The notes beneath the pieces were generated by a model, which had not been told where the DNA came from, ran no database searches, and saw only the letters and a list, made by a program, of their open reading frames with translations. This document shows, in pieces, positions 1-4,607 of a DNA stretch of 7,338 bases. The stretch comes from an uncultured Clostridia bacterium (GTDB taxonomy: Bacteria > Bacillota > Clostridia > UBA1381). The number at the start of each line of letters is the position of its first letter. Positions within the stretch are counted from its first letter, which is position 1. Where the stretch lies: positions 1-7,338 of the forward strand of contig CALXUL010000070.1 in NCBI GenBank assembly GCA_944391635.1, written 5' to 3'. Position numbers and translations under genes: made by a program.

Positions 1-528
1 TTATGGAAAGGCACTCTTGATAAATTTAATTCTGCAAGAAACAAGAAAAGAAATATAAATGAAAATTACATAGAAGAATGTGCTGAAAATCAAATTATTG
101 CTTCTAAAAAAATAGATTTCAGTGAAAAAACTTATCAATTTAGCAGTGAGAAAATTTTAGAAGATGAACTTACAATGCGAATTGAGGGTGGACAGCCTGT
201 ATTTGGGAAAAAATTAAAAATATATAGAAGAAAAGGCGAATACGGAAGACAATACATATTTGAAGAGGGTAGACTTGACCTATTGACAGAAGATGAAAAT
301 GGTGATTTGTATATTATAGAGCTGAAGAAGGACAGTGGATATGATGACGCATATAAGCAGACTGTTGAGTATATTGACTGGTTCACAAAACATAAGGCAC
401 AAGACAACCGGAAAGTGTACGGAATAATTTGTCTTAATAATCCGACGGAGGCTTTGATAGAATCTGTAAAAAATGATGACAGAATAAGACTTTTTGAATA
501 TCAGATATCTTATAATGAAATATCTTGA
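1..528 (+). CDS. NucS/DUF91-like PD-(D/E)XK nuclease, C-terminal part (5' end outside window)
   Basis: Frame 1 is open from the first base to the TGA at 526-528, so the visible 175 residues are the C-terminal part of a longer protein. Residues about 50-130 look like the catalytic domain of the endonuclease NucS/DUF91 group of the PD-(D/E)XK superfamily. An acidic helix (E54/E56) comes first, then G90-R-L-D93-L-L, then the strand I105-I-E107-L-K109-K, then Q120 and W127 in the following helix. D93, E107 and K109 would form the metal-binding and catalytic centre, and Q120 fits the conserved Gln of the NucS C-terminal domain. The end (YGIICLNN...RLFEYQISY) fits the closing strands of that fold. 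The family includes mismatch- and branch-cutting enzymes and restriction-type nucleases; which one this is cannot be told without the N-terminus. An ATG at 175 is an internal Met, because the motif-bearing domain starts before it. The gene is AT-rich, which fits an accessory gene. Confidence 0.75.
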   Translation, partial: LWKGTLDKFNSARNKKRNINENYIEECAENQIIASKKIDFSEKTYQFSSEKILEDELTMRIEGGQPVFGKKLKIYRRKGEYGRQYIFEEGRLDLLTEDENGDLYIIELKKDSGYDDAYKQTVEYIDWFTKHKAQDNRKVYGIICLNNPTEALIESVKNDDRIRLFEYQISYNEIS

Positions 529-569
529 TATATACTTATTATTTGTGTGGTTAGTGAAAATCTCAAAGT

Positions 570-598
570 ATGACTCATCTCCACCATTTACATATTAT
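570..598 (+). promoter_or_regulatory. Predicted promoter of the tRNA-Ala gene
   Basis: A -35-like ATGACT (570-575) and a -10 TATTAT (593-598, one mismatch to TATAAT) are separated by 17 bp. Transcription would begin near 605, about 20 nt before the tRNA 5' end. The spacing and position are right, but the -35 box has two mismatches. Confidence 0.45.
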
Positions 599-624
599 CG
601 TTTAGGTTTGTGGCTTACAATTTT

Positions 625-700
625 GGGGAATTAGCTCAGCTGGGAGAGCGCGTGGTTCGCAATCACGAGGCCAGGGGTTCGATCCCCCTATTCTCCACCA
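625..700 (+). tRNA. tRNA-Ala (anticodon CGC)
   Basis: A complete 76-nt cloverleaf is present. The acceptor stem is 625-631 with 690-696, the D arm 634-649, the anticodon stem 651-655 with 663-667, the T arm 673-689 with loop TTCGATC, and discriminator A697 is followed by an encoded CCA at 698-700. The anticodon is CGC at 658-660, which reads the alanine codon GCG. The third acceptor pair is a G627-T695 (G3:U70) wobble, the main identity element for alanyl-tRNA synthetase, which confirms the assignment. The gene stands alone, with its own promoter upstream and a strong terminator downstream. GCG codons are common in the nearby mraZ, rsmH and PBP genes, in keeping with a need for this isoacceptor. 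Confidence 0.97.
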
Positions 701-723
701 TATAGCGCAAAAACTGCACTGTT

Positions 724-753
724 AAAAATGCCTGCTTTTCGGCAGGCATTTTT
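724..753 (+). terminator. Rho-independent terminator after tRNA-Ala
   Basis: A perfect 12-bp stem (724-735 with 742-753, core ATGCCTGC/GCAGGCAT) has a 6-nt TTTTCG loop. The right arm ends in a run of five T residues (749-753), with more A/T after it. It lies 24 nt past the tRNA CCA end and ends that transcript. The A-run on the left arm means it may also stop transcription on the minus strand. Confidence 0.85.
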
Positions 754-880
754 AATTAATTTGTTGTTTTTAAATGTATCTGAAAAACTGAGTACAAATG
801 TTAACACGCATTTATGATTTATCAAAATATGTTATTTGCATGATTTTTATCTTTGCGGTGGTAAAGGGAGGAGGATATTT

Positions 881-1390
881 ATGAAATACGCTGTTGTTTA
901 TGAAACAAGGACTGGCAATACTAAAATGCTATCCGAATGTATAAGGGACTGTCTGCCGCAGGCAGAGCTTATATATTTTGGCCCGCCGGATGATAGAGCA
1001 ATGTGTGCGGATCTTTTTTTTGTGGGTTTTTGGACTAATAAAGGAACGTGCTGTTTTGAAATAGAACAATTTTTGAATAAATTGATGAATAAGAAGGTTT
1101 TTTTATTTGGCACAGCGGGTTTTGGGGCATCTGAGTTATATTTTAAAAAGATTGCTGAAAGGGCAGAGCAAAATTTGCCGCCTTCAAATATTCTTCTTGG
1201 TTGGTATCTTTGCCAGGGGAAAATGCCTATTGCAGTACGTGAAAGGTATGAGGAAATGGCAAAGACTGACCCTCATAAGGCAAAACCAATGCTTGATAAC
1301 TTTGATAAAGCTCTTACTCATCCGGATAGTCTTGATTTAAAAAACTTGCAAAAAGAGGTTCGTAATATATTAAATAAATTCGGGGAATAA
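881..1390 (+). CDS. Flavodoxin family protein, BilS-like
   Basis: A 169-aa single-domain flavodoxin that binds FMN and should pass electrons between a reductant and a partner reductase in the cytoplasm. The N-terminus has the FMN phosphate loop T9-R-T-G-N-T14 after the first beta strand. G49-F-W-T-N-K-G-T-C57 and F76-G-T-A-G-F-G82 match the isoalloxazine-binding loop regions, and Y109-L-C-Q-G-K-M-P116 is another conserved-looking block. From memory of the family, this pattern (GFWTxKGTC, FGTAGFG, CQGKMP, then FDKALTHPD near the end) resembles BilS, the flavodoxin encoded with the gut bilirubin reductase BilR. I could not run a search to confirm that. No bilR lies in this window, so the partner is unknown. 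The start is ATG 881 because GGGAGGAGG at 865-873 is well placed; an in-frame TTG at 836 lacks such support. There is no clear promoter or terminator of its own. Confidence 0.8.
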   Translation: MKYAVVYETRTGNTKMLSECIRDCLPQAELIYFGPPDDRAMCADLFFVGFWTNKGTCCFEIEQFLNKLMNKKVFLFGTAGFGASELYFKKIAERAEQNLPPSNILLGWYLCQGKMPIAVRERYEEMAKTDPHKAKPMLDNFDKALTHPDSLDLKNLQKEVRNILNKFGE

Positions 1391-1448
1391 GACTTTAGGT
1401 AAATATGTTTAAGAATAAATTTATGCATTTTTAGGTAATAATTAGTGT

Positions 1449-1477
1449 TTGTTTTTTGGGGGATAATATAGTATAAT
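1449..1477 (+). promoter_or_regulatory. Predicted promoter of the flavodoxin-like gene pair
   Basis: A consensus -10 TATAAT (1472-1477) lies 17 bp after a weak -35 (TTGTTT, 1449-1454). Transcription would start near 1484, just ahead of the AGAGG ribosome binding site at 1496-1500, giving a leader of only about 20 nt. The -10 box is convincing and the -35 box is not. Confidence 0.5.
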
Positions 1478-1505
1478 AATATCAGTTTAAGTATAAGAGG
1501 TAGAA

Positions 1506-2015
1506 ATGAAATTAATATTAAGTGATAAGTATTTAGACATAACGTTAAATAATGATGATATTAAAATAATTGATTTATCATCTCTGAAAATCCATAACTG
1601 TACCGGATGTTTTGGATGTTGGACAAAAACTCCTGGCAAATGCGTAATTCGGGATGATGCCACAAAAGTTTATCCATATATTGCGAAAAGTGACAGAGTG
1701 ATTTATGTTAGCCGCATTAAATACGGCGGCTATGATACTGTTATGAAAACTATGCTCGAACGTGCAATTCCGATTCAAACGGCTTTTATTCGTTTGCATA
1801 AGGGAGAAACACATCATATTCAGCGTGATGTTGCATTAAAAAAAGCAATAATTATTGCATACGGCAATATAAGTGATGAAGAAAAAGATGTATTTAAAAG
1901 TCTAATTAAACGTAATTCATATAATATGAATTTTGAAAGTTATAAAATAATTTTTGCAAATGAATCTGAAATAGAAGAAGTGGTAAAAAAAGAGGTAAAC
2001 AAATGGGAAAAGTGA
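1506..2015 (+). CDS. Flavodoxin-fold / FMN-reductase-like protein with Cys cluster, first gene of a pair
   Basis: A 169-aa protein of the NADPH-dependent FMN reductase / flavodoxin superfamily. The visible signature is C32-T-G-C35-F-G-C38-W-T-K-T-P-G-K-C46 followed by an acidic D50-D51, where many FMN reductase-like proteins have CxGCxxC...C..DD. The spacing C-X2-C-X2-C-X7-C falls in the range known for iron-sulfur flavoproteins (Isf), so a [4Fe-4S] cluster is possible. The later KYGGYDTVMKTMLERAIP fits the 'Y-GG-S...K..lDR' helix of this fold. The N-terminus is short and lacks the usual G-S-P-R-x-x-G-N-T phosphate loop, so FMN binding by this chain alone is doubtful. The start ATG 1506 has AGAGG at 1496-1500. 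Its end overlaps the next gene by 13 bp, so the two are cotranscribed and probably coupled. It is markedly AT-rich. The substrate is unknown. Confidence 0.7.
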   Translation: MKLILSDKYLDITLNNDDIKIIDLSSLKIHNCTGCFGCWTKTPGKCVIRDDATKVYPYIAKSDRVIYVSRIKYGGYDTVMKTMLERAIPIQTAFIRLHKGETHHIQRDVALKKAIIIAYGNISDEEKDVFKSLIKRNSYNMNFESYKIIFANESEIEEVVKKEVNKWEK

Positions 2016-2608
2016 TGATATTAAACGCAAGCCCCAGAGCTGTAAAATCAAATTCAAAATGCTATGCACAGATATTTTCAAAGTACTGTAAGATTGATGC
2101 AGAATATTTCAACGTATCTAAAACAAATCATAATGAGCTTTGTGAAAAGATTGAACAGTTTTCGGATATATTATTTGTTTTTCCTCTTTATGCTGATTCA
2201 ATACCGGTTACTTTGCTTAATTTTTTAAAAACACTTGAGACAAAACCACAAACCAAAAAACCAGTAATTTCGGTTATTATTAATTGTGGATTTATAGAAC
2301 CGCAGCAAAATGATATTGCTATTAAAATAATAAGCATATTTTGTAAACAAAATGGGTATACGTTAGGCTCAGTATTAAAGATAGGAAGCGGTGAAGCAAT
2401 TTTGCAGACACCGTTTAAATTTCTTGTGGAATTAAAGATTAAAAAGTTTTCTTCATCAATTGTAAAAAGGAAGTATCGGGTTTTTCAAACTACTATGCCA
2501 TTATCAAAAAAGATGTTTATTAAAGCGTCAACAAAGTATTGGACAGATTACGGTAAAAGAAATGGGGTTACAAAAGAACAGATGATGACAATGGAAATAG
2601 AAGACTGA
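2003..2608 (+). CDS. Flavodoxin-fold / NAD(P)H-dependent oxidoreductase-like protein, second gene of a pair
   Basis: A 201-aa protein with a flavodoxin-type N-terminal half. The strand V4-M-I-L-N-A-S-P-R12 leads into A13-V-K-S-N-S18, which resembles the phosphate loop S-P-R-x-x-S-N-S/T of FMN reductase-like proteins. F58-V-F-P-L-Y-A-D-S-I-P68 matches the second flavin loop ('f..PlY....P..lK.flD'). The C-terminal third is basic and rich in Lys (about residues 145-185), with no motif I can assign and no membrane segment. The start ATG 2003 lies inside the upstream gene and has AGAGG at 1991-1995, which favours translational coupling and perhaps a complex between the two products. Its partner carries the Cys cluster that this protein lacks. 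The gene ends before a strong hairpin terminator. The reaction is unknown; quinone, flavin or metal reduction would all be typical of the superfamily. Confidence 0.65.
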   Translation: MGKVMILNASPRAVKSNSKCYAQIFSKYCKIDAEYFNVSKTNHNELCEKIEQFSDILFVFPLYADSIPVTLLNFLKTLETKPQTKKPVISVIINCGFIEPQQNDIAIKIISIFCKQNGYTLGSVLKIGSGEAILQTPFKFLVELKIKKFSSSIVKRKYRVFQTTMPLSKKMFIKASTKYWTDYGKRNGVTKEQMMTMEIED

Positions 2609-2668
2609 ATCTGGATATGTTTTCAATAATGAAAAGTCAGGTTAAAAGTATTTAATAAAACAAAAATA

Positions 2669-2694
2669 TCTGCCAGCCGATAACGGCTGGCAGA
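2669..2694. terminator. Bidirectional terminator between the flavodoxin pair and galT
   Basis: A perfect 11-bp GC-rich stem (2669-2679 with 2684-2694) with a 4-nt loop ATAA. It lies between two converging genes. Read on the minus strand it is followed by TATTTTTG, a fair T-run that suits galT. Read on the plus strand it is followed only by TTTCATTTA, so it is weaker for the flavodoxin pair. Confidence 0.8.
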
Positions 2695-2746
2695 TTTCAT
2701 TTACACCAATAGTTATCCCTACGATGATATGGATAAAGCATGGTCA

Positions 2747-3718
2747 TTACATTTTCTTAAGAAATTTTTCGTGCGCTTTGCGAAGTTCTTCAGCTTTTTC
2801 CTCTGGAGCTGTGGGGTTACAATGTGCCCATGCACCGGTTTCTGAGGAAGCGTTAAATTTCTGTTTATCAGCCGAACGCATTGGCGGATAGAACGCGATG
2901 TGGAAATGATGCAGACTTTCATCCATATCAGTATTTACCGGGTTCTGGTACATACACATCATATACGGGAACGCATAATCAAACAAACTGTCAAGGGTAC
3001 CTGCAGCCTCTTTTAATGTATGGGCAAGTGAAGTTTTTTCCTTATCAGTCATTTGTGACAGGTTTTGCACGTGACGTTTTGCAGCAATGTATATGCCATA
3101 CGGATATTCGCAGAAAAACGGCAGGAACACAACAAAATCGTCATTTTCAAATATAATTCTCTTTTTAGCGTTGACTTCATCCTCAATCATATCGCACATC
3201 AAGCAATGTCCTGTTTTTTCTTTATGCTCACGGAATGCGTCACATTCAAGCTCGATTTTTTTGGGGATAACAGAGTATCCGTAAATCTGACCGTGTGGAT
3301 GCGGCATTGTAACTCCGACTACTGCGCCGCGGTTTTCAAAAATAAATACATACTTTATCTTTTCATCTTTGGAAATTTCGACAAACCGTTCGCACCATAA
3401 ATCCACGAGCTCGCGGATGTGTTCTGCCGGAAGCTCGGGAAGCGTTACGGTATGTTCGGGCGAATAGAGTATTACTTCACATTTGCCGTAGTTTGGTTTG
3501 GTTTTGTAAATACGTGTTTCAACATCGTCGGGTACCGGCGGATTCTGTGAAAGCGCCGGAAAATCGTTGTCATATTTATAAACGGTAAAATGCTCCGGCA
3601 CCTTTCCCGAACCCGGACAGAACGGACACCAGTCTTTCGGCATCTGAGGACGGTTCTGGCGGTTTGAAGCAATCATTACCCAGTCTTTTATAAGCGGATT
3701 CCAACGTAATTCAGCCAT
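2747..3718 (-). CDS. galT: Galactose-1-phosphate uridylyltransferase
   Basis: A 323-aa protein, close to the normal family length. GalT exchanges UMP between UDP-glucose and galactose-1-phosphate through a uridylylated histidine in the Leloir pathway, in the cytoplasm. The active-site block is M-P-H140-P-H142-G-Q144, where H142 is the nucleophile and Q144 supports it. The structural zinc ligands are C31-P-F-C34, H89 and H140. H270-H-F-H273 in the C-terminal half matches the second metal site. W6-N-P-L near the start and the ending N-P-T-A-P-E-E-K-A-E-E-L-R are also typical of bacterial GalT. The ATG start has AAGGAGG 9 nt upstream (3728-3734) and a strong promoter behind that. The gene is monocistronic here: no galK or galE lies next to it, it diverges from the dcw cluster and it converges on the flavodoxin pair. 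Confidence 0.96.
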   Translation of the reverse strand: MAELRWNPLIKDWVMIASNRQNRPQMPKDWCPFCPGSGKVPEHFTVYKYDNDFPALSQNPPVPDDVETRIYKTKPNYGKCEVILYSPEHTVTLPELPAEHIRELVDLWCERFVEISKDEKIKYVFIFENRGAVVGVTMPHPHGQIYGYSVIPKKIELECDAFREHKEKTGHCLMCDMIEDEVNAKKRIIFENDDFVVFLPFFCEYPYGIYIAAKRHVQNLSQMTDKEKTSLAHTLKEAAGTLDSLFDYAFPYMMCMYQNPVNTDMDESLHHFHIAFYPPMRSADKQKFNASSETGAWAHCNPTAPEEKAEELRKAHEKFLKKM

Positions 3719-3752
3719 TTTTTTGTTCCTCCTTGTATTTTTCCTTCATATT

Positions 3753-3781
3753 ATTTTATAACGTATGACGCAAAATGTCAA
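3753..3781 (-). promoter_or_regulatory. galT promoter (near consensus)
   Basis: On the minus strand a perfect -35 TTGACA (3776-3781) and a -10 TAAAAT (3753-3758, one mismatch) are separated by exactly 17 bp. Transcription would start near 3746, leaving a short leader that contains the AAGGAGG site at 3728-3734. No operator is evident within the promoter itself; the dyads at 3821-3882 lie upstream of it. Confidence 0.8.
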
Positions 3782-3820
3782 TTGTTAAATCTGTACTAAA
3801 AAAAATTTTAAAAACTATGC

Positions 3821-3834
3821 CACAATATATTGTG
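3821..3834. promoter_or_regulatory. 14-bp perfect palindrome, possible operator
   Basis: CACAATATATTGTG is a perfect dyad centred 46 bp upstream of the edge of the galT -35 box. A related but imperfect dyad occurs 48 bp further along (3869-3882). The shape CACAA-N4-TTGTG is that of a homodimeric repressor or activator site. The regulator is unknown, and an AT-rich palindrome of this length can arise by chance. Confidence 0.35.
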
Positions 3835-3868
3835 TTATTGGAAAATTCGTGGTAAAATAGTAGTTATA

Positions 3869-3882
3869 CACAAGATAATGTG
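3869..3882. promoter_or_regulatory. Imperfect 14-bp dyad related to the one at 3821
   Basis: CACAAGATAATGTG has the outer CACA/TGTG arms of the 3821 palindrome, with one broken pair. The two centres are 48 bp apart, close to a whole number of helical turns, as seen with paired operator sites. It may belong to galT, to the dcw cluster, or to neither. Confidence 0.25.
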
Positions 3883-3995
3883 TCAATCATATTTCAAAAA
3901 TATTAAAATAATCAAAATATTGAAAGCTTTTCTTACAAATCTGAAATTTTTGTAACACAAATTAAAAAAAAGTATTATTTTTTTAATAAAAAAGC

Positions 3996-4024
3996 TTGCA
4001 ATTTTCATTCCCATGGTGTACAAT
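3996..4024 (+). promoter_or_regulatory. Promoter of the mraZ-rsmH-ftsL-PBP (dcw) cluster
   Basis: A -35 TTGCAA (3996-4001) and a -10 TACAAT (4019-4024) are separated by 17 bp, preceded by A/T runs that could serve as an UP element. The predicted start is near 4031, inside the array of MraZ boxes. This gives mraZ a leader of about 120 nt. Confidence 0.75.
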
Positions 4025-4059
4025 TGGGAGTGAAAGGGTACGAATGGGGGCGTTTGGGT
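4025..4059 (+). promoter_or_regulatory. Predicted MraZ operator: four GGG boxes at 10-bp period
   Basis: GGG triplets start at 4026, 4036, 4046 and 4056, exactly 10 bp apart. They form the boxes TGGGA, AGGGT, TGGGG and TGGGT with 5-nt spacers. This is the published MraZ recognition pattern (direct TGGGN repeats separated by 5 nt). A further AAGGGA lies 11 bp on (GGG at 4067), and an inverted copy (CCCAAAC) is at 4089-4095. The array begins immediately after the -10 box and covers the predicted start site, so bound MraZ should block initiation and regulate its own operon. Confidence 0.8.
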
Positions 4060-4085
4060 AGAAAAAGGGAAAAGGGGTTCTCGAA

Positions 4086-4133
4086 ATGCCCAAACTTAGA
4101 AAGCATCCTTTCAGACAAAGAATGATGTTATGA
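4086..4133 (+). CDS. Possible 15-aa basic leader peptide upstream of mraZ
   Basis: ATG 4086 opens a 15-codon frame, MPKLRKHPFRQRMML, ending at TGA 4131-4133. AAAGGGG at 4071-4077 lies 8 nt before the ATG, a better ribosome binding site than either mraZ start has. The stop overlaps an in-frame mraZ ATG at 4130 as ATGA, the usual layout of coupled genes. The peptide is strongly basic (six of 15 residues are K, R or H). Its frame runs through the left arm of the 4104-4140 hairpin, so ribosomes on it could open that hairpin. I know of no described family. An ORF this short may be accidental, so this remains a hypothesis. Confidence 0.35.
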   Translation: MPKLRKHPFRQRMML

Positions 4134-4140
4134 AAGGATG
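4104..4140 (+). repeat. Perfect 10-bp inverted repeat masking the mraZ ribosome binding site
   Basis: CATCCTTTCA (4104-4113) is perfectly complementary to TGAAAGGATG (4131-4140), with a 17-nt loop. In RNA the right arm would pair the AAAGGA (4133-4138) that precedes the mraZ GTG start at 4151. It has no T-run, so it is not a terminator. It could be a translational switch, or a dyad operator at the DNA level. Confidence 0.6.
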
Positions 4141-4150
4141 GTGTTTTACG

Positions 4151-4594
4151 GTGGCAGGTTTTGTCGGAAGTTATCCGTGCAGGCTCGATGAGCGCGGAAG
4201 ATTTGTTTTGCCGGCTAAACTGCGCGAAAAAATGCCGGGCACCATACATATAACAAGATCTTTGGTAGACGATTGCTTGTTGCTTTACACCGAGGACGAA
4301 TGGAAAGTCCTTGAAGAACAGGTACGCGAGCTGCCGACTACTACAAACCGTGCGGCAAAGAATTTTGTACAGGTTGTATTCGGACAAGCAGCGGAATGTG
4401 AAGTGGACAAGCAGGGAAGAGTCGGGCTTACATCTTATTTGATGCAGGCAGCAGGTCTTGATCGTGACATTATTCTTGTAGGCATTGGGTCTAAAATGGA
4501 AATCTGGGATGCGAAGAAATATGAAACGAATCTTTCAGAGCTTGATTTTGACGAAATTTTAAACGGGATTTCGCAGTTTGGGCTTAATATATAA
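4151..4594 (+). CDS. mraZ: Transcriptional regulator MraZ
   Basis: A 147-aa MraZ, about the usual length, made of two AbrB/SpoVT-like halves. Each half carries the DxxxR signature: D13-E-R-G-R17 followed by F-V-L-P-A-K-L-R-E, and D86-K-Q-G-R90. MraZ forms rings that bind tandem TGGGN boxes and controls the dcw cluster, including its own gene; a matching array sits at the promoter here. I chose GTG 4151 because F-V-G-S-Y then lies at residues 4-8, as in the usual MFxGxY start, and AAAGGA lies 12 nt upstream. The in-frame ATG 4130 would add seven residues (MKGWCFT). It has no ribosome binding site of its own but overlaps the stop of a possible leader peptide, so it remains an alternative. The TAA overlaps the AAGGAG of rsmH, so those two genes are tightly linked. 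Confidence 0.93.
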   Translation: MAGFVGSYPCRLDERGRFVLPAKLREKMPGTIHITRSLVDDCLLLYTEDEWKVLEEQVRELPTTTNRAAKNFVQVVFGQAAECEVDKQGRVGLTSYLMQAAGLDRDIILVGIGSKMEIWDAKKYETNLSELDFDEILNGISQFGLNI

Positions 4595-4607
4595 GGAGCG
4601 TTTGCAG

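Larger units (their letters stand above)
3782..3995. other. AT-rich divergent intergenic region, no gene seen
   Basis: This stretch between the galT promoter and the dcw promoter is very rich in A/T, with many A- or T-runs of four to eight bases. I see no ORF with a ribosome binding site and no RNA gene. The A/T runs just before the mraZ -35 box (3964-3993) could act as an UP element. It contains the two dyads listed separately, plus a 7-bp inverted repeat TTACAAA (3933-3939) / TTTGTAA (3949-3955). Confidence 0.6.

Noticed and set aside
135..407. Minus-strand ORF antisense to the nuclease gene
   Set aside because: It is rich in S, F and Y as expected from the reverse of an AT-rich gene, with no initiation signal. 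The plus strand shows clear nuclease motifs.
625..700. tRNA 3' end as an attachment site of an integrated element
   Set aside because: No integrase gene and no second copy of the tRNA 3' sequence is visible in the window.
836..880. Upstream extension of the BilS-like gene from a TTG at 836
   Set aside because: The extra 15 residues precede the normal flavodoxin start MKYAVVYETRTGNT, and a strong GGGAGGAGG lies just before ATG 881.
754..880. Possible promoter for the BilS-like gene (TATGAT at 813-818, TTAACA at 801-806)
   Set aside because: None of the hexamers has a partner at 16-18 bp spacing with acceptable match.
1394..1438. Direct repeat TTTAGGTAA at 1394-1402 and 1430-1438
   Set aside because: Nine bases of low complexity 36 bp apart in AT-rich DNA, with no third copy or link to a promoter, is within chance.
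3065..3400. Plus-strand ORF antisense to galT
   Set aside because: It mirrors the coding constraint of galT, has no ribosome binding site and resembles no family.
4578..4607. Upstream start of rsmH inside mraZ
   Set aside because: ATG 4608 has AAGGAG at the right distance, and the protein then starts at the conserved FSHVSVLLNE segment.
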